Source: Rubripirellula sp. (GTDB lineage: Bacteria > Planctomycetota > Planctomycetia > Pirellulales > Pirellulaceae). Taken from it: DNA of 44,543 nucleotides. The stretch spans positions 18,219 to 62,761 of the forward strand of contig JARGNK010000001.1 in NCBI GenBank assembly GCA_029213145.1, read 5' to 3'. Both the position numbers and the translations under genes were made by a program. Within the stretch, counting starts at the first letter, position 1; each line of letters begins with the position of its first letter. The notes under the pieces were generated by a model. That model worked only from the letters and a program-made list of their open reading frames with translations, was not told where the DNA came from and searched no databases. Shown in pieces: positions 1 through 7,452 of this stretch.

Positions 1-40
1 TTGAGCACTGATTCGATTGAGCACTGATGCGTTTGAGCAT
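1..40. repeat. 16-bp imperfect tandem repeat
   Basis: The 12-mer TTGAGCACTGAT occurs at 1-12 and again at 17-28, and TTGAGCAT occurs at 33-40. This gives a period of 16 bp and about two and a half copies. The array touches the window edge, so it may continue to the left. No function is evident. Confidence 0.6.
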
Positions 41-83
41 GCCCACCAACGGGCCCCAAGGTTTCAGTTGGATACTTAGACCT

Positions 84-108
84 CCTGTAGGCCCGCAAGG
101 CCCACAGG
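84..108 (-). terminator. hairpin just downstream of the 394-aa gene
   Basis: Arms 84-93 and 99-108 pair over ten positions with one A:C mismatch around a 5-nt loop. The structure begins about 9 nt after the stop codon of the minus-strand gene at 118-1302. No clear T-run follows on that strand, so it may be a terminator or only a stabilising 3' stem. Confidence 0.4.
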
Positions 109-117
109 CGTCTTTAG

Positions 118-1302
118 CTAGCTGGATGCACTGGCGCTGGCGTCCAAGACCGCAGCGTAGCCTAGGATGTCTTCGTGCTGTTTGCAGTACTGGGCAATCG
201 CTCCACAAGCCGCTGACCGGTTTTCGGCTGGCGTTACTTTCTTGGCGATTTCGATCAACAGCGGTACGATTCGCTGCGGAGGCAACTCATCGGGGACCAG
301 TTCGATCGCCGCTTCAACTGCTTCCTGATGGCGACCGACGCGATCGAGCAGATCGACATAGGCTTCGAGGGCTCCTGTTCCATGCTCTGACACGTCAACA
401 CTTCGCGCTTTCCGCTCGAACACTTTCAAACCAGCGTCGATATTTTCGCCTAGCAGGATAGAGAAAAAGGCAGCGTGGGCAGGGTAGAAGTCGACGAAAG
501 GTTCTTCACCTGGATACTGAAATTGATGGTGCAGTCGGCGTCCGTATTGTGTCAATTCCCAAGCTTTTCGAAGTTGCTCTGGCTCGTCCAGCACGGTCGA
601 AATCTTGACAGTCGAGGAAATGTGGGTGGTATCTAAGTGATACCCGCCCTCCTCGAGCAGCCATTTACGTTTTTCCAACATCTCTACTAACGTTTCTGAT
701 TCGTCCGCGGGGGCTTCCCGCCGCGAGATATCGCCTCGGACCATCGAGACCAATTCATCATAAAGATGGTCCAGTAAACGTGCCGCGGCCGCCCTACGGT
801 CGGTTTTGCTACGACCGGTCAGAGCTTGTTCATAAAGCGTGATACTGTTGCAAGTTCCCTGATGATCCAAGACAGCTTGGTAGCCACGCCCGACATCAAT
901 GCCTTCGTGCAGCAAAACTTGAATCATCTCGTCATAGTTTTCATCACCAATTTCGATCTCTGCGATGAGCTTTCGTGCTAATTCCAAATCACCGGTCGGA
1001 CGCAAGTACATCCAACCCTCACCAACTTTTCCCTGCTGAATCAACATGGTACCCGCCTCGCGGCATGCTTCGAGCAGACCGGCCTCAAGCTGTTTCTCGA
1101 CTTCCTCGGGATGGGATCGTTCCTCGTCGCTATTGACCAATGGCAACCCGATTCGATTGCGAGTTCGCATTTTTAATGCCTCGAACAATTCCATCGGCTT
1201 TTCTGCCTGCCGAAAGAACTCGATCATCTGATCCAGCATTTCGCTGGGATTCTGCTGGTGGGCGTCAAGTAAGGCAAAAACGTCGGATTGAGTCTGATTC
1301 AT
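118..1302 (-). CDS. conserved unknown protein, 394 aa
   Basis: I do not recognise a named family. The protein is soluble-looking: it has no signal peptide or membrane segment, is rich in Glu, Leu and Ala, and looks mostly helical in a TPR/solenoid-like way. The N-terminal part (about 1-60) resembles a helical repeat. The middle has LLHEGIDVGRGYQAVL and LYEQAL stretches, and the last 100 residues again look like paired helices. The ATG at 1302 follows a 118-bp non-coding gap from the coiled-coil gene upstream. It is the last gene of a minus-strand group with a WXG100-like protein, so a role as an accessory or chaperone-like factor of that locus is possible but unproven. A hairpin follows its stop. 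Confidence 0.75.
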   Translation of the reverse strand: MNQTQSDVFALLDAHQQNPSEMLDQMIEFFRQAEKPMELFEALKMRTRNRIGLPLVNSDEERSHPEEVEKQLEAGLLEACREAGTMLIQQGKVGEGWMYLRPTGDLELARKLIAEIEIGDENYDEMIQVLLHEGIDVGRGYQAVLDHQGTCNSITLYEQALTGRSKTDRRAAAARLLDHLYDELVSMVRGDISRREAPADESETLVEMLEKRKWLLEEGGYHLDTTHISSTVKISTVLDEPEQLRKAWELTQYGRRLHHQFQYPGEEPFVDFYPAHAAFFSILLGENIDAGLKVFERKARSVDVSEHGTGALEAYVDLLDRVGRHQEAVEAAIELVPDELPPQRIVPLLIEIAKKVTPAENRSAACGAIAQYCKQHEDILGYAAVLDASASASS

Positions 1303-1420
1303 CGGTTTTGTGTCGTTGGAGTGGTTCTGAAATCACTGACCACGGTTCGCTCAACCGCAACTTGCCAGGCAAAGAACTGATACAGAGTGAAAAACGAATT
1401 GGCGAACGATGCAAGAGGGC

Positions 1421-1912
1421 CTACCCATCGCGTCTAGGTTGATCGGCATAAAGCCGCAGTTGCTCGATGAGGGTCCTCAATTCATCGGCGGCGGTTGGCA
1501 GCAGGACCTCGCAATGCTCGACAACATCTACCAGTGGGCCCAGCAACTGGTCACACCGCTGTGAGATTTCCAAGGCCCAAGCTTTTGCTTGCCGGCACTT
1601 GGCTTCACATTCCTGCAGCCGCGTCGTTGCTGAATGTACGCGTTTGGTCGCCTCGGTTGCCGACATCCGGTCACCAGGCCTGACTGCGGCTTGCTTCTCG
1701 GCCAGTCGGTCTTTCGCCTCATTCAACTCGCGTTCGGCGATCTGTCGCTGTCGCCGCCAATACCCTGGCAAATCCTGGGTGAAATACGCGTCAGCCCGCT
1801 GGATCGTCATGCGAACTTCCTGCAGGGTCTTCGACCATTGGCCTGACAGACGCAGTAGTCCAGCGTGGAAGACCTCCAGCGATTCAATGTTGCGGACGTT
1901 GCTGGTCGACAT
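1421..1912 (-). CDS. coiled-coil protein beside a WXG100-like gene, 163 aa
   Basis: The protein has no signal peptide. It is strongly helical and charged, with Glu/Arg/Gln-rich heptad-like stretches over about residues 45-130 that suggest a long antiparallel coiled coil. The start at 1912 lies 3 nt after the end of the WXG100-like gene (stop at 1916), so the two are almost certainly co-translated. No catalytic motif is visible. By position it could be a substrate, partner or chaperone of the small WXG100-like protein. I do not recognise the family; the function is inferred only from the neighbour. Confidence 0.75.
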   Translation of the reverse strand: MSTSNVRNIESLEVFHAGLLRLSGQWSKTLQEVRMTIQRADAYFTQDLPGYWRRQRQIAERELNEAKDRLAEKQAAVRPGDRMSATEATKRVHSATTRLQECEAKCRQAKAWALEISQRCDQLLGPLVDVVEHCEVLLPTAADELRTLIEQLRLYADQPRRDG

Positions 1913-1915
1913 CGA

Positions 1916-2185
1916 TCAACGCCCCAGGTAGGCGTCAATTTGATCAGCTTTTCGCAACAAGTAAGGGACATGCTGTTCGGTCGCCTGGATCAAACGTGTC
2001 ACTTGTCGCATCTGCGTCGCGAACTCCTCACTGAACTTGCGTTGCTGCTCATCACGCCAGGTTTGTTCCAGCTGATTCATTTGTGACGCTAAGCCACTGG
2101 AACGTTGCTTCATTTCCTCGGAGAATTGATGCAAATGAGCAGCAAATTGACGCAGATGCTCGGGATCAACAACGGCTTGGTTCAT
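1916..2185 (-). CDS. WXG100-like small helical-hairpin protein (type VII secretion-like)
   Basis: The 89-aa product is two amphipathic helices around a central turn, LEQTWRDEQQRKFSEEF at about residues 38-54. Classical WXG100 (ESX) proteins are about 100 aa, form a helical hairpin, and carry W-x-G at the turn. Here the Trp is kept but the Gly position is Asp (WRD), followed by a conserved-looking F-x-E-E-F. Variants with W-R-D are, to my knowledge, annotated in planctomycetes as WXG100 family targets. There is no signal peptide, as expected for T7SS substrates. It is tightly coupled to the downstream coiled-coil gene. No FtsK/EssC ATPase lies in this window, so the secretion machine, if any, must be elsewhere. 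Confidence 0.7.
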   Translation of the reverse strand: MNQAVVDPEHLRQFAAHLHQFSEEMKQRSSGLASQMNQLEQTWRDEQQRKFSEEFATQMRQVTRLIQATEQHVPYLLRKADQIDAYLGR

Positions 2186-2222
2186 GACGGGACCTGTAAG
2201 AGATTAACGAAGCCAAAAGGTC

Positions 2223-3092
2223 TTAGTGGGATTTCGACGCGCGCGACTTGGCGAGTTCTTGTTCGCTTTGTCGTAATTGCTGCTGATACTGCAGTAGCGT
2301 CTGCTGGACGCCTAACCGCTCGGCCACTTCACAAAGCAAACGCAGTGCAAGCACGCGAATCGGCAACGGTGCGACCACGGCGCGCCGCATCGCGGCAGCA
2401 CGCAACGCGACCATCGCGTCCAAGTCCTTGCCCGCTTGCAACAAACACCGTCCGCGAAGCAAATAGGCCGCCGGAGACAGTTCATCGATCTCCAAGACAT
2501 CATCAAGTTCAGCCAGCGCATCGCTGAATTCGTCAGCATCATACATGGCCTCGGCCAACGAGACGCGAAGATGATGCAGGGACGGATTGCGTTCTAAGCG
2601 AGCCCGGCACACCTCGATTCGTCGAGCCGCCCAATCTGCATTGCAGCGTTGCAATTCATGTTCCGTTTCGACCGTATCAAGACGCTCCGCGAGCTCCGTT
2701 ACTTCCCTTAATTGTTGCAACGAACGAGCCAGCATCGCTTCCTCTAATTCCCACCGGACCTCCTCCTCCTCGGGAAAAATGTCGGCCGCCTGCCGCAAGA
2801 CCCGCCGTGAATCAGCCGGACGATTTTCAACCCGGTAAATGCGTCCCAACTCAAGGTAGGCCTCCAAATCCGTCGGGCTCTGCTTGAGGTGGTGCTCCAA
2901 CGTCTGCCGCCGCTCTAGGGTTACTTTTGGATTCGGTTGATCCACACGTGGATCGTCTACCTCGTCTGGATCAACGACCGGATGACGACGAAGCAATTCC
3001 TCTGGCTTAACGGGCCGCCAACGCCCCCCTTCCATCGGAGGCAGACCTTCCGACGACTCCCCGTCAGTTGTGGTCGATTCTTTGTCAGACAT
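2223..3092 (-). CDS. TPR-like repeat protein, about 289 aa
   Basis: The N-terminus is acidic and disordered (MSDKESTTTDGE...). TPR-like helix pairs follow: a unit with Y-L-E-L-G-R-I-Y-R...R-R-V-L-R-Q-A at about residues 85-120, and later ones with A-L-A-E-L-D-D-V-L and A-A-Y-L-L-R-G-R-C-L-L-Q-A-G. TPR domains are protein-protein scaffolds, so it may organise the adjacent WXG100-like system. The frame stays open upstream to an ATG at 3194. I prefer the ATG at 3092 because the extra 34 residues look unlike a protein N-terminus, but either start is possible. It is the first gene of the minus-strand set and is separated from the WXG100-like gene by 37 bp. Confidence 0.75.
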   Translation of the reverse strand: MSDKESTTTDGESSEGLPPMEGGRWRPVKPEELLRRHPVVDPDEVDDPRVDQPNPKVTLERRQTLEHHLKQSPTDLEAYLELGRIYRVENRPADSRRVLRQAADIFPEEEEVRWELEEAMLARSLQQLREVTELAERLDTVETEHELQRCNADWAARRIEVCRARLERNPSLHHLRVSLAEAMYDADEFSDALAELDDVLEIDELSPAAYLLRGRCLLQAGKDLDAMVALRAAAMRRAVVAPLPIRVLALRLLCEVAERLGVQQTLLQYQQQLRQSEQELAKSRASKSH

Positions 3093-3294
3093 GAAGCAAT
3101 CCCAAGGCGCATCGAACCCGCTCACTTGAAAGCTATCCGCGGGACGAGTCTCCATTGTGAACCACCGGTGAGGGAACCGCAAATCGAACACCATCCCCTA
3201 GATTTGCCGCAGGGATCCTACCGGAGAAAAGCATTGGCAAACCTGCTCACCCACCAAGATCGGCTTGTCGTTTACAAACCAGCAGGAACTCTTC

Positions 3295-3330
3295 GTTTGG
3301 CTGCCCGCTGCTGTTTGGCTGCCCGCTACT
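3295..3330. repeat. two adjacent 18-bp direct repeats
   Basis: GTTTGGCTGCCCGCTGCT (3295-3312) is followed directly by a copy with one mismatch (3313-3330). The repeat lies in the intergenic space upstream of the TPR-like gene. No function is evident. Confidence 0.6.
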
Positions 3331-3355
3331 GGTTGGCCTGACCGCCGCTCACACA

Positions 3356-3370
3356 CAGCCCGCAGGGCTG
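3356..3370 (-). terminator. short GC hairpin after the alcohol dehydrogenase gene
   Basis: CAGCCC (3356-3361) and GGGCTG (3365-3370) form a perfect 6-bp stem with a 3-nt loop. It lies 18 nt beyond the stop of the minus-strand dehydrogenase gene. There is no T-run, so its role as a terminator is uncertain. Confidence 0.3.
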
Positions 3371-3388
3371 ACGCCCCGGTAGCACGCT

Positions 3389-4546
3389 CTAGCGAACCGA
3401 CTCGGAGACCGTCGACAGGTACAAGTCTCGTGCCCGCTGTGCATCGAGTGGGACCGGATTAAAGGTCCCTGTCCACTGTTTCAAGGCGTCCTGAACATAG
3501 GTGTCGATCCCCTCTGGAGGGATCGACAACTCATCGAGTGAGATCTTCAAATCAGCCTCTCGCAACCATCCCACAACCATCTCTGCCAAACGATCGGGAG
3601 CCTCTTGTTCGGAAACGGTCGGATCGACCTCTCGCATCAGTTCAGCATACCAATCGGCATGAACCGTTCCATTCATCCGAATTACGGCCGGCAACATCAT
3701 GCCAACCGCTTGCCCATGGGTGATATCGTGACGAGCGGTAAGGGGATTGGCCGTCGCATGAGCGGCTCCGAGCATCGAGGTTTCGATCGCCATCCCGGCG
3801 AGGCACGCTCCCATCTGCATCAGGCAGCGGGCTTCCAAATCTGTTGGCTGGGTTAGAACACGCGAAAAACCTCGCGCAAGCAACCCAAAAGCGCGACGAC
3901 TGTAGGTTGTCGAAATCAAATTGCGTCGCGTGGAAACATAAGTTTCAATCGCATGCGAAATCGCATCGATCCCAGTCAGCGCAGTGACTGCCTCAGGTTG
4001 CGTCAGCGTCAACTCGGGATCGAGAATCGCGATTCGGCAGGCTGCTCGCTTGTCACCGCAGGCCATCTTCACGTGCGTCTCCGCATCACTGATTAGAGCA
4101 AAGGACTGCGCCTCGCTTCCCGTCCCCCCGGTCGTCGGAATCGCAATCATCGGCAACATGTCCGAAGTTGCTTTGCCAACGCCGTGATAATCGTGGATTC
4201 GGCCACCGCACGAATACACAAAATTAATCCCTTTGCAGCAGTCCATACTGCTGCCGCCCCCCAACCCAACCAACAAATCAGGCTTCACCTCTGCCGCTTT
4301 ACGAACCCCCGCCTCAACCATCTCAGAGGTAGGGTTTTCGGCGAAGTCATGGAACGACGCTACCTTGATTCCAGCGTCATGCAGGGACTGCAACGCCGCC
4401 GCATCGTGTCCGGCTTCCATGATCCCACGATCACTGACAACCAGGACACAGCGAGGACGGTAGGAAGCCGCCAGCTCGCCCAGTTGCGAGATCGAGCCTT
4501 CGCCGAAGATAAACCGAGTCTGATTGTGAATATCAAAAGATTGCAT
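3389..4546 (-). CDS. iron-containing (group III) alcohol dehydrogenase
   Basis: This is an NAD(P)-dependent oxidoreductase of the Fe-ADH family and is cytoplasmic. The 385-aa length is normal for the family. The NAD-binding GGGSSMD motif is at residues 96-102, and the substrate-loop signature IPTTGGTGSE is at about 136-145. The four metal ligands are in place: Asp194 and His198 (GIDAISH), His263 (GAAHA), and His277 (ITHGQAVGMMLP). The physiological substrate (primary alcohol, 1,3-propanediol, lactaldehyde and others) cannot be told from sequence. It starts at an ATG and appears monocistronic, with 326 bp of non-coding sequence before the next minus-strand gene. Confidence 0.92.
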   Translation of the reverse strand: MQSFDIHNQTRFIFGEGSISQLGELAASYRPRCVLVVSDRGIMEAGHDAAALQSLHDAGIKVASFHDFAENPTSEMVEAGVRKAAEVKPDLLVGLGGGSSMDCCKGINFVYSCGGRIHDYHGVGKATSDMLPMIAIPTTGGTGSEAQSFALISDAETHVKMACGDKRAACRIAILDPELTLTQPEAVTALTGIDAISHAIETYVSTRRNLISTTYSRRAFGLLARGFSRVLTQPTDLEARCLMQMGACLAGMAIETSMLGAAHATANPLTARHDITHGQAVGMMLPAVIRMNGTVHADWYAELMREVDPTVSEQEAPDRLAEMVVGWLREADLKISLDELSIPPEGIDTYVQDALKQWTGTFNPVPLDAQRARDLYLSTVSESVR

Positions 4547-4872
4547 GGGCGGTCAGGCCGTAGAGCGAGTTGGAATTCCAGTTACACCTTAGAGATCCGG
4601 CCAGTCGGTGGCTAGCTGAACAGGGCCGGTTTTGCGATCAAGCGATCCGCCATCCAACAAGCGGCGAATCTGCCCTTCCATCGCAACCTTGCAATCGCAG
4701 TACCGGGTCGGGCAGCTCCTCACGCGACTGGCACGAAAGGACCTAAATGACACGATCAATTCGCGTAACAGGGGCACGGCAGCGAGATTCCCCGGGTTCC
4801 ATTCAGGTGTCCTTATCGACGCGAAATAAACATCCACACAAAATAAACAAGGATCAATCCGTGTGAAAACGC
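4547..4872. other. intergenic stretch, nothing recognised
   Basis: This is a 326-bp gap between the dehydrogenase and the sulfatase. A minus-strand open frame of 82 codons (4589-4837) exists, but its product has no recognisable feature and no good ribosome-binding site, so I do not call it. The promoter of the dehydrogenase gene presumably lies here. Confidence 0.5.
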
Positions 4873-6291
4873 TTACTCCGGGCGGAGCGAGCTCAGATTA
4901 AGATCATCCTTCATCTGCCGCTGCAGGACCTCTAATTGGCCGAACAGATCTCGGACCAATGCTCGATTCGCAACCTCGTCGGCAATATCATTCATTTCCA
5001 ACGGATCTTCCTGCAGGTCGTACAGACGCAACTTTTTCGCCTCCGGATAGACGATCAACTTGTAACGATCGGCTCGGATGCTGCGTTGCTTACCAAGATA
5101 GCCACCATAAATCGCTTCATAAGGGCTGTCGGCACCGTCCAGCAAAGGCAGCAAACTGTGAAACTCAACATGTTCTGGTTGATCGACCCCTGCCAATTCA
5201 AGTGAAGTCGGCATGATGTCTTGCAAGTAGACGGGCTCAGGAATCTTTCGTCCCGCTTTCACATTTGGACCAACCACCATGAGTGGCACTCGCACGCTGT
5301 GGTCATACAAATTTTGTTTACCAAACAAACCGTGCTGCCCAACCGCCAAGCCGTGATCAGCTGTAAAGAAGATCCACGTGTTGTCCGCCTTACCTGATGC
5401 TTCCAGCGACTTCAGAATCCGCCCGATCATTTCATCCATGTGGGTAATGATCGCGTAATATTCCTGACGATGGACTTTGACCGCATGATGAGTTCGCGGG
5501 AATGGTCCCAAGCGTTCATCTCGCAATTGCCGACCCGCCCCCATTTCCTCAGCATACGGGTAGATCGGTAAAAAGTTGGTTGGTACCGCAACGTTGTCCA
5601 ACGGGTATCGATTTACATACTCCGCCGGTGACTGCCGGGGGTCATGCGGCGCGTTGAACGCGAGGTACATGAAAAATGGCTCGTCTTCACGCGAAGCTTG
5701 TTTGAGAAAATCATCTGCATGATCGGCGACGACCTCACTCCAATGAGTCCCACCTTTCCAGAACCCTCCAAATTTCGGATCTGAGGGTGACCATGGATCG
5801 CTGCCATCGGCGGTCGGCCGGTTGTAACCTGCCTCGGTTTGATTGGGCATACCGGGTCGCACATCGCGGGCCACGTCAAATGACTTTTCGGCGTTCGCCT
5901 TACAGTGCCACTTACCTGTCATGTAGGTTCGATATCCGGCGGATTTCATATACTCTCCCCACCATCGTCCCGCTTTGCGTTCCGCCTCGGAACGATTGTG
6001 AATCGCTTTCGCATTCCATATGAAACGACCCGAATTCAACATCGTGCGACTAGCGACACAAACGGCACCGCTCCACGACCCCATATTAAAAGCATGAGTG
6101 AATGTCGTTCCGCGACGAGCAAGTTTATCGAGATTAGGAGTTTGAATTCCCTCAGTACCGAGCGCCGCAATCGTATCGAAACACTGATCATCGGCAAAAA
6201 TGAACACGATGTTCGGGCGATCCTCTTCGGCGGAAGCCAGTGGGATCCCCATACCAAGCAAACACAAAAAGAAAAAACAATGTCGCAACAT
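4873..6291 (-). CDS. secreted sulfatase (formylglycine-dependent)
   Basis: This is an arylsulfatase-superfamily hydrolase that removes sulfate esters, in marine planctomycetes usually from algal polysaccharides. A signal peptide is visible at residues 1-22. Metal-binding DD is at 34-35 (FADDQ). The formylglycine motif C-x-A-x-R is Cys78-Val-Ala-Ser-Arg82, so it needs a formylglycine-generating enzyme encoded elsewhere. Other active-site residues seen are Lys127/His129 (TGKWH), His216 (APHDPR), and Asp312-His313 (TADHG). Length is typical. The ATG at 6291 is chosen over a TTG one codon upstream. The overall layout is iduronate-2-sulfatase/choline-sulfatase-like; the substrate cannot be fixed. 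No carbohydrate-active partner enzyme is adjacent. Confidence 0.93.
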   Translation of the reverse strand: MLRHCFFFLCLLGMGIPLASAEEDRPNIVFIFADDQCFDTIAALGTEGIQTPNLDKLARRGTTFTHAFNMGSWSGAVCVASRTMLNSGRFIWNAKAIHNRSEAERKAGRWWGEYMKSAGYRTYMTGKWHCKANAEKSFDVARDVRPGMPNQTEAGYNRPTADGSDPWSPSDPKFGGFWKGGTHWSEVVADHADDFLKQASREDEPFFMYLAFNAPHDPRQSPAEYVNRYPLDNVAVPTNFLPIYPYAEEMGAGRQLRDERLGPFPRTHHAVKVHRQEYYAIITHMDEMIGRILKSLEASGKADNTWIFFTADHGLAVGQHGLFGKQNLYDHSVRVPLMVVGPNVKAGRKIPEPVYLQDIMPTSLELAGVDQPEHVEFHSLLPLLDGADSPYEAIYGGYLGKQRSIRADRYKLIVYPEAKKLRLYDLQEDPLEMNDIADEVANRALVRDLFGQLEVLQRQMKDDLNLSSLRPE

Positions 6292-6535
6292 CAAATGATC
6301 TCAACAGACGCCAGCGAAAACAGGAGAGTGAGCCAGCGACTATCTTAACCCAGAACACACCATGGCGGGGCGGTCACGAGGAGCAAGCCATTGGACCGTC
6401 AGACGCGACCGCCAACAATCGAAAACCGGGAGAGCATCTCGCGACCACGAACTGCGATGCCGCGAACCCGATACCGTAAACTGTCCCCAAGCCGGTTTAG
6501 CAAGGGATCAGATTTGCTTGGACCGAAATCAAACC

Positions 6536-7228
6536 CTATTGGCGGGGTAGGTAGAGGTCGACCTGTTCCTCACCGAAAATACGGTACTTCACCCCGTGCC
6601 GCCAAAGTTCGAAATACGGCCTGTGAGGATCACCAACCGCAGCATCCATCGTCTGGTAGAGCGGCCACATCAAGTAGTCGCGTACCATGTGATCGCAAGC
6701 TGTGAAATAATAAGCCGGGCGAAGGACTGCTGCGTACGGTCCACCGTCGATCTTCTCGACCAAATCGGGCACGCGCTGCTGAATTGTCAGAAGCAATCGC
6801 GACTTTTCTTCCTCACGTTTGGGATGCTTCGGCGGAATCCCTTCGAGCACGCGAATCTTCGGAGTCGGGACAAGCATTTGATGGGTTTCCGTGTCGCCCA
6901 CATGCCGAGCCAACTCAGCGATCCCAGCCAACCACTGCGTTACCAATGAATCAGCAAGCTTGGGATCAAGAGGTGGAGGACGACGAACCACGAAATAGGC
7001 ATCACGTCCACCCTGTGGCCGCCGGTCATCCCCTGCGGCGGCATACAACTGGCCTAGCCGTTCAATCAACTCGCCACCCGCATCGAAGTCATCATACAAC
7101 TCCTCGATCGCTGCCCCATCGGGGCGAAAAACCTGGAAGAAACCGATCAACGAATCGGCGTTGAGTTCGGTTTCCGGCGCGACACACGCCAAATCATGAA
7201 AGCGTCGTATGAGAGATTCGGTAGACAT
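6536..7228 (-). CDS. unknown protein, 230 aa
   Basis: The family is not recognised. There is no signal peptide or membrane helix. The protein is acidic at the N-terminus (EELYDDFDAGGELIERL). The C-terminal third is aromatic-rich (PAYYFTACDHMVRDYLMWPLYQ), followed by FELWRHGVKYRIFGEEQVDLYLP, which reads like a compact beta-rich end. The ATG start at 7228 is the only plausible one. It is followed by 244 bp of non-coding DNA before the sulfatase and preceded by 224 bp before the TolC-like gene, so it is probably transcribed alone. Confidence 0.7.
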   Translation of the reverse strand: MSTESLIRRFHDLACVAPETELNADSLIGFFQVFRPDGAAIEELYDDFDAGGELIERLGQLYAAAGDDRRPQGGRDAYFVVRRPPPLDPKLADSLVTQWLAGIAELARHVGDTETHQMLVPTPKIRVLEGIPPKHPKREEEKSRLLLTIQQRVPDLVEKIDGGPYAAVLRPAYYFTACDHMVRDYLMWPLYQTMDAAVGDPHRPYFELWRHGVKYRIFGEEQVDLYLPRQ

Positions 7229-7452
7229 CGAAGTAGTGGGGCACGAGGATGTTCTTCTATGTGCATCCTACCCGTGAGACAAGCAATACTCCATCCGAGT
7301 GGAATCGGCACGCCCAGAGCAACCGAAAACTAGACCGATGTGGCTGAAAGCCGAAGTGAACGAACCCGCGATCGCAGCGGAACCTCGCATCACAACCGCC
7401 CTGTTTCGATAGAGTTCCCAAGTTTCTTCACGTGCTTGCTGTCGCGTAGAAA

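Noticed and set aside
4589-4837. 82-codon minus-strand open frame upstream of the alcohol dehydrogenase
   Set aside because: No recognisable domain, no good ribosome-binding site, and the composition looks non-coding.
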